Source: Promicromonospora sp042731755 | GTDB lineage: Bacteria; Actinomycetota; Actinomycetes; Actinomycetales; Cellulomonadaceae | NCBI RefSeq assembly: GCF_042731755.1 | Contig: NZ_JBHWLR010000007.1 | Span: forward strand, 124,001 to 188,000 | Direction: 5' to 3' | DNA length: 64,000 bases | Shown here: positions 1-8,040 of the stretch, piece after piece | How positions within the stretch are numbered: the stretch's first letter is position 1 | Layout of the letters: each line of letters starts with the position of its first letter | Notes under the pieces: generated by a model | Told to the model about the DNA's origin: nothing | Database searches by the model: none | Seen by the model: only the letters and a program-made list of their open reading frames with translations | Translations under genes and position numbers: made by a program

Positions 1-224
1 AGCGCGCGACCGGCCGGGCGACGGTGCGCTGGGTGACCATCGTGACCCTCGTGGTGCTGGTCGCCACGGCGATGTCCGGGTACCTGAGCGGGTACGACTC
101 GCCGCTGGGCCAGGTCGTGGCCGTGGTGCTGTTCTGCGCGTACGTGGTCTGCCTGCTGTGGATGCGCAAGATCAGCCTCGGCCAGCCGATCCCGCGGTTC
201 CTGCCGCACGAGCGGGAGGTCTGA
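1..224 (+). CDS. TadB-like type II secretion F family protein, C-terminal end (5' truncated)
   Basis: The frame is open to the left edge (codons from base 3), so the start lies outside the window. The visible ~73 residues hold two hydrophobic segments (TIVTLVVLVATAMSGYLSG and QVVAVVLFCAYVVCLLW) followed by a short basic/proline tail, as at the C-terminus of TadB inner-membrane platform proteins. It is followed one base later by a TadC-like gene and then pilins, which supports a role in the Tad/Flp pilus platform. TadB and TadC together anchor the assembly ATPase in the membrane. Family assignment rests mainly on this context because only the tail is visible. Confidence 0.75.
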   Translation, partial: RATGRATVRWVTIVTLVVLVATAMSGYLSGYDSPLGQVVAVVLFCAYVVCLLWMRKISLGQPIPRFLPHEREV

Positions 225-225
225 C

Positions 226-1146
226 ATGTGGCCCTGGGCAATCGGCAGCGGCCTGGTCGCGGGACTCGGCCTGTTCCTCGTGGTGCGGGAGCTGCTCCCG
301 TCGACCCCGCGGCTCCAGTCCGCGCTCGACCGGATGAGCGGCGACGACAAGGTCGAGCCCATCACGGTGTCCGACGGCACCGAGCTCACCGCGACCCAGC
401 GGTACACGCAGGTGTTCGGGGCGTGGGCGCAGCGCCGGCTCCCGCTCTCCCTGCTCGGGCGTGGCGGCCCGACCCGGGCCGACCTGGACCTGATCGGCAA
501 GACCGCCACCGACCACTACGGCGAGAAGGCGCTCGGCACCGTGATCGTGCTGGTGGCGGTGCCCTTCCTCGGGCTGTGCGTCGGGCTGCTCAACCTCGGC
601 ATGCCGGTCTCGGTGCCGTTCGGGGCGGCGGTCGTGCTCGCGCTCGGCGCGTGGTTCCTGCCCGACCTCGACGCGCGGTCGAAGGCCAGGCGGGCCCGGC
701 AGGAGTTCGCGCGGGCCGTCTCGACCTACCTCGAGCTGCTCGCGATCGAGCGGGTCTCCGGGGCCGGCGCCACCCAGGCGACGTTCGCCGCGGCGCAGGT
801 CGCGGAGTCGTGGCCGTTCCGGCGGATCTCCGCGGCGCTCGAACGCAGCCGCTGGGAGGGCCAGGCGCCCTGGGTGGCGCTGCGCGAGCTGGGCGAGGAG
901 GTCGAGGTGGACGCGCTGGGCGAGGTCGCCTCGATCGTGGAGCTCGCGGGTACCCAGGGCTCGGCGATCCACGACCAGCTGCAGTCCAAGGCGGCCGCGA
1001 TGCGGGACGCGCAGCTCGACGTCGAGCAGCAGCTCGCGCACGACGCGACGGTCCGGATGACCGTCCCTGGGACACTTACCGTATTTGTGTACTTTTTGAT
1101 GCTCATCTTTCCAATCGGGGTCACTATGTTTCAGACTGCACCCTGA
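226..1146 (+). CDS. TadC-like type II secretion system F family protein
   Basis: This 306-residue membrane protein has a hydrophobic N-terminus (AIGSGLVAGLGLFLVV), a central pair of membrane segments (about residues 103-145), a cytoplasmic T2SSF-like helical region (FARAVSTYLELLAIERVSGAG, later EVASIVELAGTQGSAIHDQL) and a final membrane helix. That order is typical of TadC, partner of TadB in the Tad pilus platform. The ATG follows the upstream stop by one base, so the genes are probably co-transcribed. The last ~29 codons are rich in rare A/T-ending codons, unlike the rest of the gene. The encoded C-terminal helix still looks normal for the family. Confidence 0.85.
   Translation: MWPWAIGSGLVAGLGLFLVVRELLPSTPRLQSALDRMSGDDKVEPITVSDGTELTATQRYTQVFGAWAQRRLPLSLLGRGGPTRADLDLIGKTATDHYGEKALGTVIVLVAVPFLGLCVGLLNLGMPVSVPFGAAVVLALGAWFLPDLDARSKARRARQEFARAVSTYLELLAIERVSGAGATQATFAAAQVAESWPFRRISAALERSRWEGQAPWVALRELGEEVEVDALGEVASIVELAGTQGSAIHDQLQSKAAAMRDAQLDVEQQLAHDATVRMTVPGTLTVFVYFLMLIFPIGVTMFQTAP
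1066..1145 (+). promoter_or_regulatory. AT-rich patch at 3' end of tadC-like gene, possible pilin promoter region
   Basis: About 80 bases inside the tadC-like gene are far more AT-rich than their surroundings (runs such as GTATTTGTGTACTTTTTGAT). The pilin gene begins 87 bases later. Pilin is usually needed in excess over platform proteins, so an internal promoter here is plausible. No confident -35/-10 pair can be assigned. Confidence 0.3.
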
Positions 1147-1232
1147 GCCGGCTCGCCCCCCGGCGGCGTCGCGGTGTCACACGAGCCGCTTCTTACCCAT
1201 TTGTTGAAGTCGACATCACCCCAGGAGTCACC

Positions 1233-1520
1233 ATGAACCAGCACCTGAGCCAGGGCCGGACGGCGGCGTCGCGAGTCGCCGCGCGGGCGTCGTTGCGCGC
1301 GGCCGCGGCGCGCGGTCGCGTCGACGCTCTCAACGCCCGCTTCGCCGAGCGCTCGGCCGAGCTCCGTCGTCGGCTGTCCGCCGGTCGTGCGGGCGAGCCC
1401 GACGACGCCGGTCTGGAGTCCATCGAGGTGGTCGTGCTGTCCGTCGTGGGTCTCGGCATCGCCATCGCGCTGGGTGCGGCGATCAAGGGCCTCGTCGACG
1501 AGTACATGTCTCAGCTCTAG
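1233..1520 (+). CDS. Flp-type pilin subunit
   Basis: This is a 95-residue protein: a basic, Ala/Arg-rich leader of about 60 residues, then a single hydrophobic helix (VVVLSVVGLGIAIALGAAIKGLV) directly after a Gly-Leu-Glu-like stretch (DDAGLESIE). This resembles Flp pilins, where a prepilin peptidase cuts ahead of the helix and leaves a conserved Glu near the new N-terminus. The basic leader is longer than in classical Flp (about 20 residues). The ATG has an AGGAG site six bases upstream. Upstream genes encode the TadB/TadC platform and downstream genes minor pseudopilins, so this is probably the major pilin. The exact cleavage site is not certain. Confidence 0.75.
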   Translation: MNQHLSQGRTAASRVAARASLRAAAARGRVDALNARFAERSAELRRRLSAGRAGEPDDAGLESIEVVVLSVVGLGIAIALGAAIKGLVDEYMSQL

Positions 1521-1531
1521 GGATGTAGCGG

Positions 1532-1909
1532 ATGAACGAGCGCGGTGCCGCCTCCCTGCAGACCGTCCTGACCTACCCGATCGTGCTGATGCTCATCTTC
1601 GGGATGGTGCAGGGGGTGCTCTACTTCCACGCGCAGAACACGGCGCAGTCCGTGGCCAACGGTGCGGTGCAGGCCGCGCGCGTGGAGGGCGGCAGCGTCG
1701 ACTCGGGATATGCGGAGGCCGCCTCGCGGCTCGCGCGCGGGGGCGATGCGTTCGCCTCGGTCCGGGTCTCCGTGACGCGTGGCGAGGAGATGGCCACCGC
1801 GACGGTGACCGGACTGGCGCCGTCGATCGTGCCGGGTTTCCGCGGGCTGCGGGTGGAGCAGTCGGCGACGGGGCCCGTGGAGCGGTTCACGTCGGCGGTG
1901 AACGGCTGA
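1532..1909 (+). CDS. TadE-like pseudopilin
   Basis: This 125-residue protein starts with a short N-terminus (MNERGAASLQTVLTYPIVLM) leading into one membrane helix at about residues 13-34. A Gln/Ala/Asn-rich helix follows (AQNTAQSVANGAVQAARVEGG), then an extracytoplasmic beta-rich part. This is the TadE layout (a 'GAA/GS' start, the helix, then repeated small residues). TadE-like proteins are minor pilus components processed like prepilins. The gene lies 11 bases after the pilin and its stop overlaps the next start in TGATG, indicating translational coupling. Confidence 0.82.
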   Translation: MNERGAASLQTVLTYPIVLMLIFGMVQGVLYFHAQNTAQSVANGAVQAARVEGGSVDSGYAEAASRLARGGDAFASVRVSVTRGEEMATATVTGLAPSIVPGFRGLRVEQSATGPVERFTSAVNG

Positions 1910-2346
1910 TGAGCGGGTCCGGCGGGGGCTCGGACGAGCGCGGCAACGTGGCGATCAACACCGCCGTGATCTTTCCCGTGCTGCTCCTGATCGGGCTGCT
2001 GCTCATCATGGCGGGCCGGATCGTGCTGGCCGAGGGCGTGGTGCAGTCGGCCGCGAACGAGGCCGCGCGGGCGGCGTCGATCAGCCGGACGGCGGCCGTG
2101 GCCGGGGTGCAGGCGACGTCGACGGCGACGTCGACGCTGGTGAACTCCGGGGTGAGGTGCTCGTCGACGTCGGTCCGGCCGGCGACGGACGCGTTCGACC
2201 TGCCGCTGGGGACGGTCGGGACCATCACGGTGCGGGTGGAGTGCGTGGTGCCGCTCCGCGACCTCGGGCTGCCGGGCGCGCCCGGTTCGCGGACGATCAG
2301 TGCGACCGGGACGTCGGTGCTCGACGCCTATCGGGGGCGGTCATGA
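1909..2346 (+). CDS. TadE/TadG-like pilus assembly protein
   Basis: This 145-residue protein has a Gly/Ser-rich N-terminus, the motif DERGNVAINTAVIFPVLLL running into a membrane helix (about residues 16-42), and the typical following helix QSAANEAARAASISRTAAVA. The C-terminal half carries two cysteines (CSS and CVV), which could form a disulphide outside the cell. Its ATG overlaps the upstream TGA, and its own TGA overlaps the next ATG, so the three pseudopilin genes form a tightly coupled set. The role is inferred from the Tad locus context. Confidence 0.82.
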   Translation: MSGSGGGSDERGNVAINTAVIFPVLLLIGLLLIMAGRIVLAEGVVQSAANEAARAASISRTAAVAGVQATSTATSTLVNSGVRCSSTSVRPATDAFDLPLGTVGTITVRVECVVPLRDLGLPGAPGSRTISATGTSVLDAYRGRS

Positions 2347-2825
2347 CCAGGGGGGCTGGGCGTATGTGGGTACGGCGTGGGCGGACGGCGGCGACGCCGG
2401 CGGGAGCGCGGCGGGTGCGGGAGCGGGGCGAGATCAACATCCTCGCGGCCGGCATGGTGCCGGCGCTCATCATCGCGATCGGTCTCGTGGTCGACGGCGG
2501 CGGGCGACTGCACGCCGAGGACGAGGCCGAGTACGCGGCGGACCAGGCGGCCCGGGCCGCCGCACAGCAGATCCGGATCGACCGCGCGCAGATGGGACTG
2601 CCCCCTGAGGTGGATCCCGCGCGCGCGACACAGGCTGCCGCCGACACGCTCGGCGCGCTGGGAGTGCAGGGCGGGCTGACCGGCGTGAACGGCGCCACCG
2701 TCACCGTGGGCACTCAGGTCACCTACAAGACGACGTTCCTGACGTTGATCGGAATCAGCTCGCTCCGTGTCACGGCCGATGCCGAGGCGCGGGCGGTCCG
2801 CGGCATAGGACAGGAGGAATCCTGA
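2343..2825 (+). CDS. TadG-like pilus assembly protein
   Basis: This 160-residue protein has a very basic N-terminus (about 30 residues), then GEINILAAGMVPALIIAIGLVVDGGGRLHAEDEAEY. That is a membrane helix followed by the 'VDGGRL.A...A..AADQAARAAA' pattern of TadE/TadG-like proteins in actinobacterial Tad loci. The rest is predicted to be outside the membrane. The start chosen is the ATG overlapping the preceding stop, and the stop overlaps the start of the LysM-BTAD gene. All genes from tadB to that gene therefore appear to form one operon. Confidence 0.8.
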   Translation: MTRGAGRMWVRRGRTAATPAGARRVRERGEINILAAGMVPALIIAIGLVVDGGGRLHAEDEAEYAADQAARAAAQQIRIDRAQMGLPPEVDPARATQAAADTLGALGVQGGLTGVNGATVTVGTQVTYKTTFLTLIGISSLRVTADAEARAVRGIGQEES

Positions 2826-5800
2826 TGAGCACCTCGACAGTCCAGGGTCGTGCGGTGACCGGTGAGCCCGGTGGACCGCGGCGGGGTACCGGCGCGCGTG
2901 TGCTGAGGGGGCTGGGCGCGGCACTGCTCCTGTGCGCGCTCGTCGTCGGGATCCCGGTGGGCCTGTGGGTGCTCGGCGGGCCGATCTGGACCGGACCGGT
3001 CAGCGTGGGCCAGATCATCTCGATCCTGAGCAGCCCCGACGTGACCGGTTCGGTGCTGATCGGGCTGATCAAGATCGTCGGCTGGCTCGCGTGGCTGACC
3101 TTCGCGATCGCGGTGGTGGTCGAGGTGGTCGCGGCGCTGCGGGGACGCCGGTCGCCGCACGTGCGCGGGCTCGGCGCGCAGCAGCGCGCGGCGGCGGTGC
3201 TCGTGGGTGCGGTGATCACGATGCTGGTCGCTGCACCGTCCGTGTCGCCCGCCATGGCGGCGACGACGCCGGTGGAGGTCGCCGAGACCGGGACCGTCGT
3301 GACGGCGCCGGTCACGTCGGAGGCCGTTGTCCCGGCGGATGTCGCCACGGGAGCGACGGAGAAGTCGACCGGTGCGGACGAGGCACCGGCGCCCACCTAC
3401 ACCGTGCAGCCCGGCGACTCGCTGTGGCGGATCGCGGAGCAGACCCTGGGCGACGGCGCGCGGTTCAAGCAGATCGCCGACCTGAACTACGGCGTGCCGC
3501 AGGCCGACGGCAACGCGCTCGACGCCGGCAACTGGATCGAGCCGGGCTGGGTGCTGCGGCTGCCCGCGGAGGCCGCCGGAGGCGCCGACGTCGTCCTCAC
3601 CGGCGCGGACGGCGACGATCCCGTCGGGATCGGTCCCTCGAAGGCGGGCGCGGACGACGGGGACGCCGTCGACGTGACCAACTCCGGGAAGGCCGCGGCC
3701 GAGGTGGTCGTGGAGCCGGGCGACACCCTGTGGGGCATCGCCGAGGAGGAGCTCGGCGACGGCACGAAGTACCCGGAGGTCTTCGAGGCGTCACGTGCCA
3801 CGGACCAGCCGGGCGGGGAGCGGCTCACCGACCCCGACCTCATCTACCCGGGCTGGACCGTGACCGTCCCGGGCGCCGGGGAGGCCGCGCCGGACGAGGC
3901 GGCCGAGGGCACGCGCGGCGACGGCGCCGCGCAGCCGACACCGGACGACACCGACGAGTCGGCGTCCGATGGGGAGTCCGCGGACGCGGGTGCGGAGCAG
4001 CCGGCCGGGTCGGACGCCGGGTCGGACGCCGCGGACGATGCCGCGGGGTCGGATGCCGCGACGCCGGGCGAGACCGGGTCCGCGCCGGAGGCCGACGGCC
4101 CGGGCGACGAGGCCCAGGCCGACGGCGGCGTGTCGGAAGCGGTCGGCGCCACGAGGATCGGCCAGCGTGCCGGCGCGAAAGAGCCCGCCCCCGAGCCGGC
4201 CACGCCCTCCACCGAGGTGACGCCCGAGGGCACGGTCGAGGTCGAGCCCGAGGACATCGAGGAGCCGGGCGGCGCGGGGAACGACGTCGTGCAGGACGAG
4301 CAGACGCCGTCGGACGAGCGACCCGCCGGCGAGCAGCCGGCCGGGGAGGCCCCGGCCGCCGACGAGCCGAACCGTGCCGGTCAGAACGCCGCCCCGCGGT
4401 CGCCGGCCGACGGCGCAGCCGGCGAGCGGCGGGACGACGCGGGCCGGGACGGTGCCGACCAGCCCGACCCTGCCGACGTCGCGACCGGTACGGCCGGTAT
4501 CGGCGGCCGGGACGCCGCCACGGAAGACGCGGGCAACGGCGACGCGGGCAAGGGCGACGCCGGCACCGACGGTGACAAGCCCGAACCGAAGCCCGAGCAG
4601 ACCGCCGAGGGCAACCTCGTCCCGCAGGCCCCGCCCGCACCGCAGGAGACCGAGGGGCCCCAGTACGACGAGGTCACGCCCGAGGACCTCGAGAACGATC
4701 CGAACCTCGAGCCGGACCAGTCGGCGCCGCAGGGCCGCTCGCTCGACGAGTCCATCCCCGGCAGCGGGCTGATCGCCGACGAGCTCCTTCCGCAGGACCA
4801 GGGCGACGAGCCGGCCACCGACGGCTCGGCCGCCGACGAGCCGGCCGCGGAGGAGACGTCGTCCGGGGACGGTACGACCTGGGACGGCGACCCGGCGTCC
4901 GAGGACCAGCCGGCGACGGGCAACGCGCTGGAGGGCGTGATCGAGGAGCCCGCCCCGCTCGTCCCGGAGGACGAGGTGGAGCCGACCACGGTCGGGGGCG
5001 TGGGCATCGACTCGCCCCAGGGTGCGGACGACGTGCTGCCCGAGGACATCGCGAGCGACGAGCCCGTCGCGGAGGAGTCCGTTCCCGAGGTCGCCGTCGA
5101 GTCGTCGCCGCCCGTCGAGGCGGAGGCACCGGTGGAGGCCGGTGCTCCTGCGGAGCCGGACGCCGAGTCCGGCGGCGCCGCGGCGGCGGGGACGACGGTG
5201 GCGGGCGCCACCACCGCTGCCGCGAGCGACCTGTCACTCCTGGAATCGGCGAGCGATGTCGCCTCCGACCTCGTGGATGACATCGACGAGTCAGTGGGTG
5301 TGCGCACCGCGGCCGGCGTCGGCGGCCTGCTGGCCGCAGGGCTGCTCGCCCTGGTCGCCGTGAAGCGGCGCCGGGTGCGCAAGGGTCGCGAACCCGGCGA
5401 GACCGTCGTCGTACCCGGGCCGGAGACGCCGGCGGGGGCGCTGGAGCGCGACCTGCACGGCGTCGAGGACCCCTTCGGACGTGACCAGGTGGACCGCGCG
5501 CTGCGCAGCCTCGCGGCGTGGCACCGCGAGCGTGGCCTGCCGCTGCCGGGGGTGCGCATCGCGCGGCTGAGGAGCGGTGAGTTCGTCGAGCTCTACCTCG
5601 ACCGCGCCTCCGACCTGCCCGAACCCTGGGCGAGCACGACCGACCGGTTCATCTGGCAGCTCGCGGCGGGCGACGCGGAGGCGGCCGCGCAGGTCGGTTC
5701 TGCGGGAGCCACCGCAACCGAGGAGGGCGAGGCGCCCTACCCGGCCCTCGTCACCGTCGGCCACGACGACGAGGACGCGCACCTCATGCTCGACCTCGAG

Positions 5801-7474
5801 AACCTCGCGTGCCTCGACATCCGCGGCACGGACGCCGCCGCGCAGGCCACCCTCGCGGCGCTCGCGGTCGAGCTGGCCACGAGCCTGTGGGCGGACGACC
5901 TGCAGATCACCGTGGTCGGCACGCTCGGCGACCTGCCGGGCGTGGTCGACACGGGCCGGGTGCGGCACGTCGCGGGCCTCGCGGAGATCGTGCGCGAGCT
6001 CGAGGCGCGCGCTGCCGACGTCGACCGTACGCTGGCGCAGGTCGGAGCGACCTCCGTGGCCGAGGCGCGCGGCCGTGGGCTGGCGACCGATGCCTGGACG
6101 CCGGAGATCCTGCTCGTCGGCGAACGGCTCGGCCTGACCGATCGGGCCAGGCTGGAGAGTCTCGTCGAGCGCGTGCCGAGCGTCGGGATCGCGGCCGTGA
6201 CGTCCAGCGCGGAGGTGGGGGACTGGGTGCTCGACCTGACCGGCGACCTGACCAACGGCGACACCACCCGCGGCATCCTCATGCCGGCCTACATCGCGGT
6301 GCGCCCGCAACAGCTCGACGCCGAGACCTACGCACAGGCCCTGGCCCTGCTGGCCGAGCCCGAGACCGCGCCCGGCCCCGAGTGGAGCCGTTCGATCGAC
6401 CGCACCGAACCGACGCTCGAGGAGATCCCTGTGGAAGCTGTCCGCGCTGGTGCCGCGGATTCGGACGTGGCGGTCGGCGAGGCGACGGCGCTAGCGCCGT
6501 CCGCCTACGGCACGGGGACGGCGGCCGGACCGGCGGTCCCGGCGACCCACGGCAGGCTGCCCGAGAGCTTCTCGCCGTGGGCGCGGGCCGCGGTCAGCGT
6601 GGCGACCCCGCCGCTGGGGACGCCCGTCGTCGGGACGGGTGGGTCGGCCGAGACCTCGGGGCCGGCCGAACCGGCGCCGGAGCCGCTCGTGGTCGAGCCG
6701 CCGATCGTGCGGGTGCTGGGGAACGTCGAGCTCGCCAGGACGACGGGTGTGGAGCTGCCCTCCACACACCAGCGGCAGGCGACCGAGCTGATCGCGTTCC
6801 TGGCGTTCAACCCGGGTTCGCGCGGTTCGGACATCTCGAAGGCGCTGTGGCCCTCGCGCGAGCCGAACCTGGCGACCCGGCGTTCCGCCGTGTCGCGCGC
6901 GCGGCGCTGGCTGGGCACCGACCCGAGCGGCTTCGAGTACCTGCCGCGCTACTGGTCCGCGGACGACGGCGGTCAGGCCGACGTCGAGTCCGCCGGCTAC
7001 CGCCTGCGCGGGGTCGCCACGGACTGGCACAAGTTCTGCGACCTGGTCGGCCCGGACCTCACGCAGACGCCGACGTCGGACCTGCTCGCCGCGCTGGACA
7101 TGGTGCGGGGCAAGCCGTTCGAGGGCGTGCCGCTGCGCAAGTACGTGTGGGCCGAGCAGCTGATGCACACGATCTCGTCGGGTGTGGTGGACGTGTCCCA
7201 CGAGGTGGCCCGTCGCGCGCTCCTGGAGGGCGACGTGGCGACCGCGCGGCACGCGTCCCAGGTGGGGCGGCTCGCCGACCCGGTGGACGAGCGGTCGTGG
7301 CGCAACGGGATCCGCGCGGAGATCGCCTCCGGACGACGGGACGCGGTGGGCCGGCTCGTGGACCGGCTGCGCGATCACCTGGAGCAGCTCGCCATGGAGC
7401 CCGAGCCGGACACCGAGGAGCTGCTTGCGCAGGTGGACGAGCAGGAGCGGCGTCGGGAGCGCACCGGGGGCTGA
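2825..7474 (+). CDS. LysM and BTAD (SARP-like) domain membrane protein
   Basis: This 1549-residue protein has an unusual architecture. Three hydrophobic segments occur at about residues 28-52, 74-104 and 121-140. Two LysM peptidoglycan-binding motifs follow (YTVQPGDSLWRIAEQTLGDG near 191 and VVVEPGDTLWGIAEEELGDG near 294). Next comes a 450-residue Asp/Glu/Pro/Ala-rich stretch, then another membrane helix near 825-842 (VGGLLAAGLLALVAV with a KRRR stop-transfer). The last ~250 residues look like a SARP-type winged helix (IVRVLGNVELA, PSTHQRQATELIAFLAFNPG, ALWPSREPNLATRRSAVSRARRWLG) and a bacterial transcriptional activator (BTAD) helical repeat. It would place a wall sensor outside and a transcription-factor-like domain inside. 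It is the last gene of the Tad operon. Whether the BTAD part binds DNA is unknown. Confidence 0.85.
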   Translation: MSTSTVQGRAVTGEPGGPRRGTGARVLRGLGAALLLCALVVGIPVGLWVLGGPIWTGPVSVGQIISILSSPDVTGSVLIGLIKIVGWLAWLTFAIAVVVEVVAALRGRRSPHVRGLGAQQRAAAVLVGAVITMLVAAPSVSPAMAATTPVEVAETGTVVTAPVTSEAVVPADVATGATEKSTGADEAPAPTYTVQPGDSLWRIAEQTLGDGARFKQIADLNYGVPQADGNALDAGNWIEPGWVLRLPAEAAGGADVVLTGADGDDPVGIGPSKAGADDGDAVDVTNSGKAAAEVVVEPGDTLWGIAEEELGDGTKYPEVFEASRATDQPGGERLTDPDLIYPGWTVTVPGAGEAAPDEAAEGTRGDGAAQPTPDDTDESASDGESADAGAEQPAGSDAGSDAADDAAGSDAATPGETGSAPEADGPGDEAQADGGVSEAVGATRIGQRAGAKEPAPEPATPSTEVTPEGTVEVEPEDIEEPGGAGNDVVQDEQTPSDERPAGEQPAGEAPAADEPNRAGQNAAPRSPADGAAGERRDDAGRDGADQPDPADVATGTAGIGGRDAATEDAGNGDAGKGDAGTDGDKPEPKPEQTAEGNLVPQAPPAPQETEGPQYDEVTPEDLENDPNLEPDQSAPQGRSLDESIPGSGLIADELLPQDQGDEPATDGSAADEPAAEETSSGDGTTWDGDPASEDQPATGNALEGVIEEPAPLVPEDEVEPTTVGGVGIDSPQGADDVLPEDIASDEPVAEESVPEVAVESSPPVEAEAPVEAGAPAEPDAESGGAAAAGTTVAGATTAAASDLSLLESASDVASDLVDDIDESVGVRTAAGVGGLLAAGLLALVAVKRRRVRKGREPGETVVVPGPETPAGALERDLHGVEDPFGRDQVDRALRSLAAWHRERGLPLPGVRIARLRSGEFVELYLDRASDLPEPWASTTDRFIWQLAAGDAEAAAQVGSAGATATEEGEAPYPALVTVGHDDEDAHLMLDLENLACLDIRGTDAAAQATLAALAVELATSLWADDLQITVVGTLGDLPGVVDTGRVRHVAGLAEIVRELEARAADVDRTLAQVGATSVAEARGRGLATDAWTPEILLVGERLGLTDRARLESLVERVPSVGIAAVTSSAEVGDWVLDLTGDLTNGDTTRGILMPAYIAVRPQQLDAETYAQALALLAEPETAPGPEWSRSIDRTEPTLEEIPVEAVRAGAADSDVAVGEATALAPSAYGTGTAAGPAVPATHGRLPESFSPWARAAVSVATPPLGTPVVGTGGSAETSGPAEPAPEPLVVEPPIVRVLGNVELARTTGVELPSTHQRQATELIAFLAFNPGSRGSDISKALWPSREPNLATRRSAVSRARRWLGTDPSGFEYLPRYWSADDGGQADVESAGYRLRGVATDWHKFCDLVGPDLTQTPTSDLLAALDMVRGKPFEGVPLRKYVWAEQLMHTISSGVVDVSHEVARRALLEGDVATARHASQVGRLADPVDERSWRNGIRAEIASGRRDAVGRLVDRLRDHLEQLAMEPEPDTEELLAQVDEQERRRERTGG

Positions 7475-7501
7475 CGTCGGGCCGGCGTTGCCGCAGGGGC
7501 G

Positions 7502-7540
7502 GAGACACGGACAGCAGACAACGTCTGCTGTCCGTGTCTC
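7502..7540. terminator. Bidirectional hairpin terminator, perfect 17-bp stem
   Basis: GAGACACGGACAGCAGA is followed by a five-base loop and its exact reverse complement. The hairpin sits between the end of the LysM-BTAD gene on the + strand and the end of a convergent gene on the - strand. No long T-run follows, as is common in high-GC actinobacteria. Confidence 0.85.
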
Positions 7541-7547
7541 GTTGCGC

Positions 7548-7754
7548 TCAGTCGAATCCGCCCGGGCCGGGGATCGGCGCGAGGTCGATCGCGAAGCTCT
7601 CGGCGTCCTCACCGGTGAGCCTGGCGAGCAGGGTGCGGAGGGCGGCCTCGGCGTCGTCCAGGAAGACCGCCTGGCTGACGGCGCCGGGGACGCCGACCGC
7701 GCGCAGCGTCCAACGCTGGTCGTCGCGGTACGCGACCACGGTGTACCTGTTCAT
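7548..7754 (-). CDS. HicB-like small protein
   Basis: This 68-residue protein begins MNRYTVVAYRDDQRW, the beta-strand pattern of the partial RNase-H fold of HicB-type antitoxins. A helix resembling 'DAEAALRTLLARLTG' follows. HicB proteins pair with HicA mRNA interferases, but no HicA is visible beside it, and such solo HicB-like genes are common in actinobacteria. The start chosen is the ATG that overlaps the TGA of a 17-codon ORF just upstream (ATGA). The longer frame to 7880 would cross the conserved upstream element. The C-terminus ends in a Pro/Gly tail (APIPGPGGFD). Function as an antitoxin is unproven. Confidence 0.65.
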   Translation of the reverse strand: MNRYTVVAYRDDQRWTLRAVGVPGAVSQAVFLDDAEAALRTLLARLTGEDAESFAIDLAPIPGPGGFD

Positions 7755-7804
7755 TCCGGGCTCGCTGGCCGCGGCGCGGTGATGTCGACGCGATGAGATG
7801 TCAT
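7751..7804 (-). CDS. Possible 17-aa leader peptide upstream of HicB-like gene
   Basis: Reading MTSHRVDITAPRPASPE, this ORF ends in TGA overlapping the ATG of the HicB-like gene. It lacks a Shine-Dalgarno sequence but begins five bases after the element CCTCTACAGGCTTG. An unrelated gene at 9528-10052 has the same arrangement: the same 14-bp element, an ORF of exactly 17 codons plus stop, and an ATGA overlap. The repeat of the whole layout is what supports it, because a short ORF alone would not. It may be translated from a leaderless mRNA to couple translation of the next gene. Confidence 0.4.
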   Translation of the reverse strand: MTSHRVDITAPRPASPE

Positions 7805-7809
7805 GGTGG

Positions 7810-7823
7810 CAAGCCTGTAGAGG
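7810..7823 (-). promoter_or_regulatory. 14-bp conserved upstream element, copy 1
   Basis: On the - strand this reads CCTCTACAGGCTTG and ends five bases before the leader ORF ATG. An identical 14-mer lies four bases before the leader ORF of the nuclease-like gene (10107-10120). TACAGG would sit about 10-15 bases before a leaderless start, so it could act as an extended -10 element. It could equally be a regulator site. Confidence 0.5.
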
Positions 7824-7994
7824 AACAATGCGATCCGCTACTTGAAACTCATATTGGCCACCTATTAGCGGTGATATCAATATAAATGTCGGGGTACGGG
7901 GCGCCCTTCCTGTGGGCCGTGATGCGCACTGTCCCCAAGGTTTTCCACAGGGCCCACTTTCCGGATCCCGGGGCCCCGGCTAGCGTCATTCCCG

Positions 7995-8016
7995 GCCGTT
8001 GCGGATACGCAACGGC
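7995..8016. promoter_or_regulatory. Inverted repeat operator-like site, copy 1
   Basis: GCCGTTGCG and CGCAACGGC are perfect 9-bp arms around GATA. The site lies 24 bases upstream of the DUF6318 lipoprotein start and just downstream of a TAGCGT -10-like hexamer (7981-7986), where a repressor would block transcription. A related palindrome (GTTGCGTATACGCAAC) lies at 10143-10158 in the other divergent promoter region of this block. Confidence 0.5.
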
Positions 8017-8040
8017 GTGGCCGAGGGGCGGGGTGCGGGG

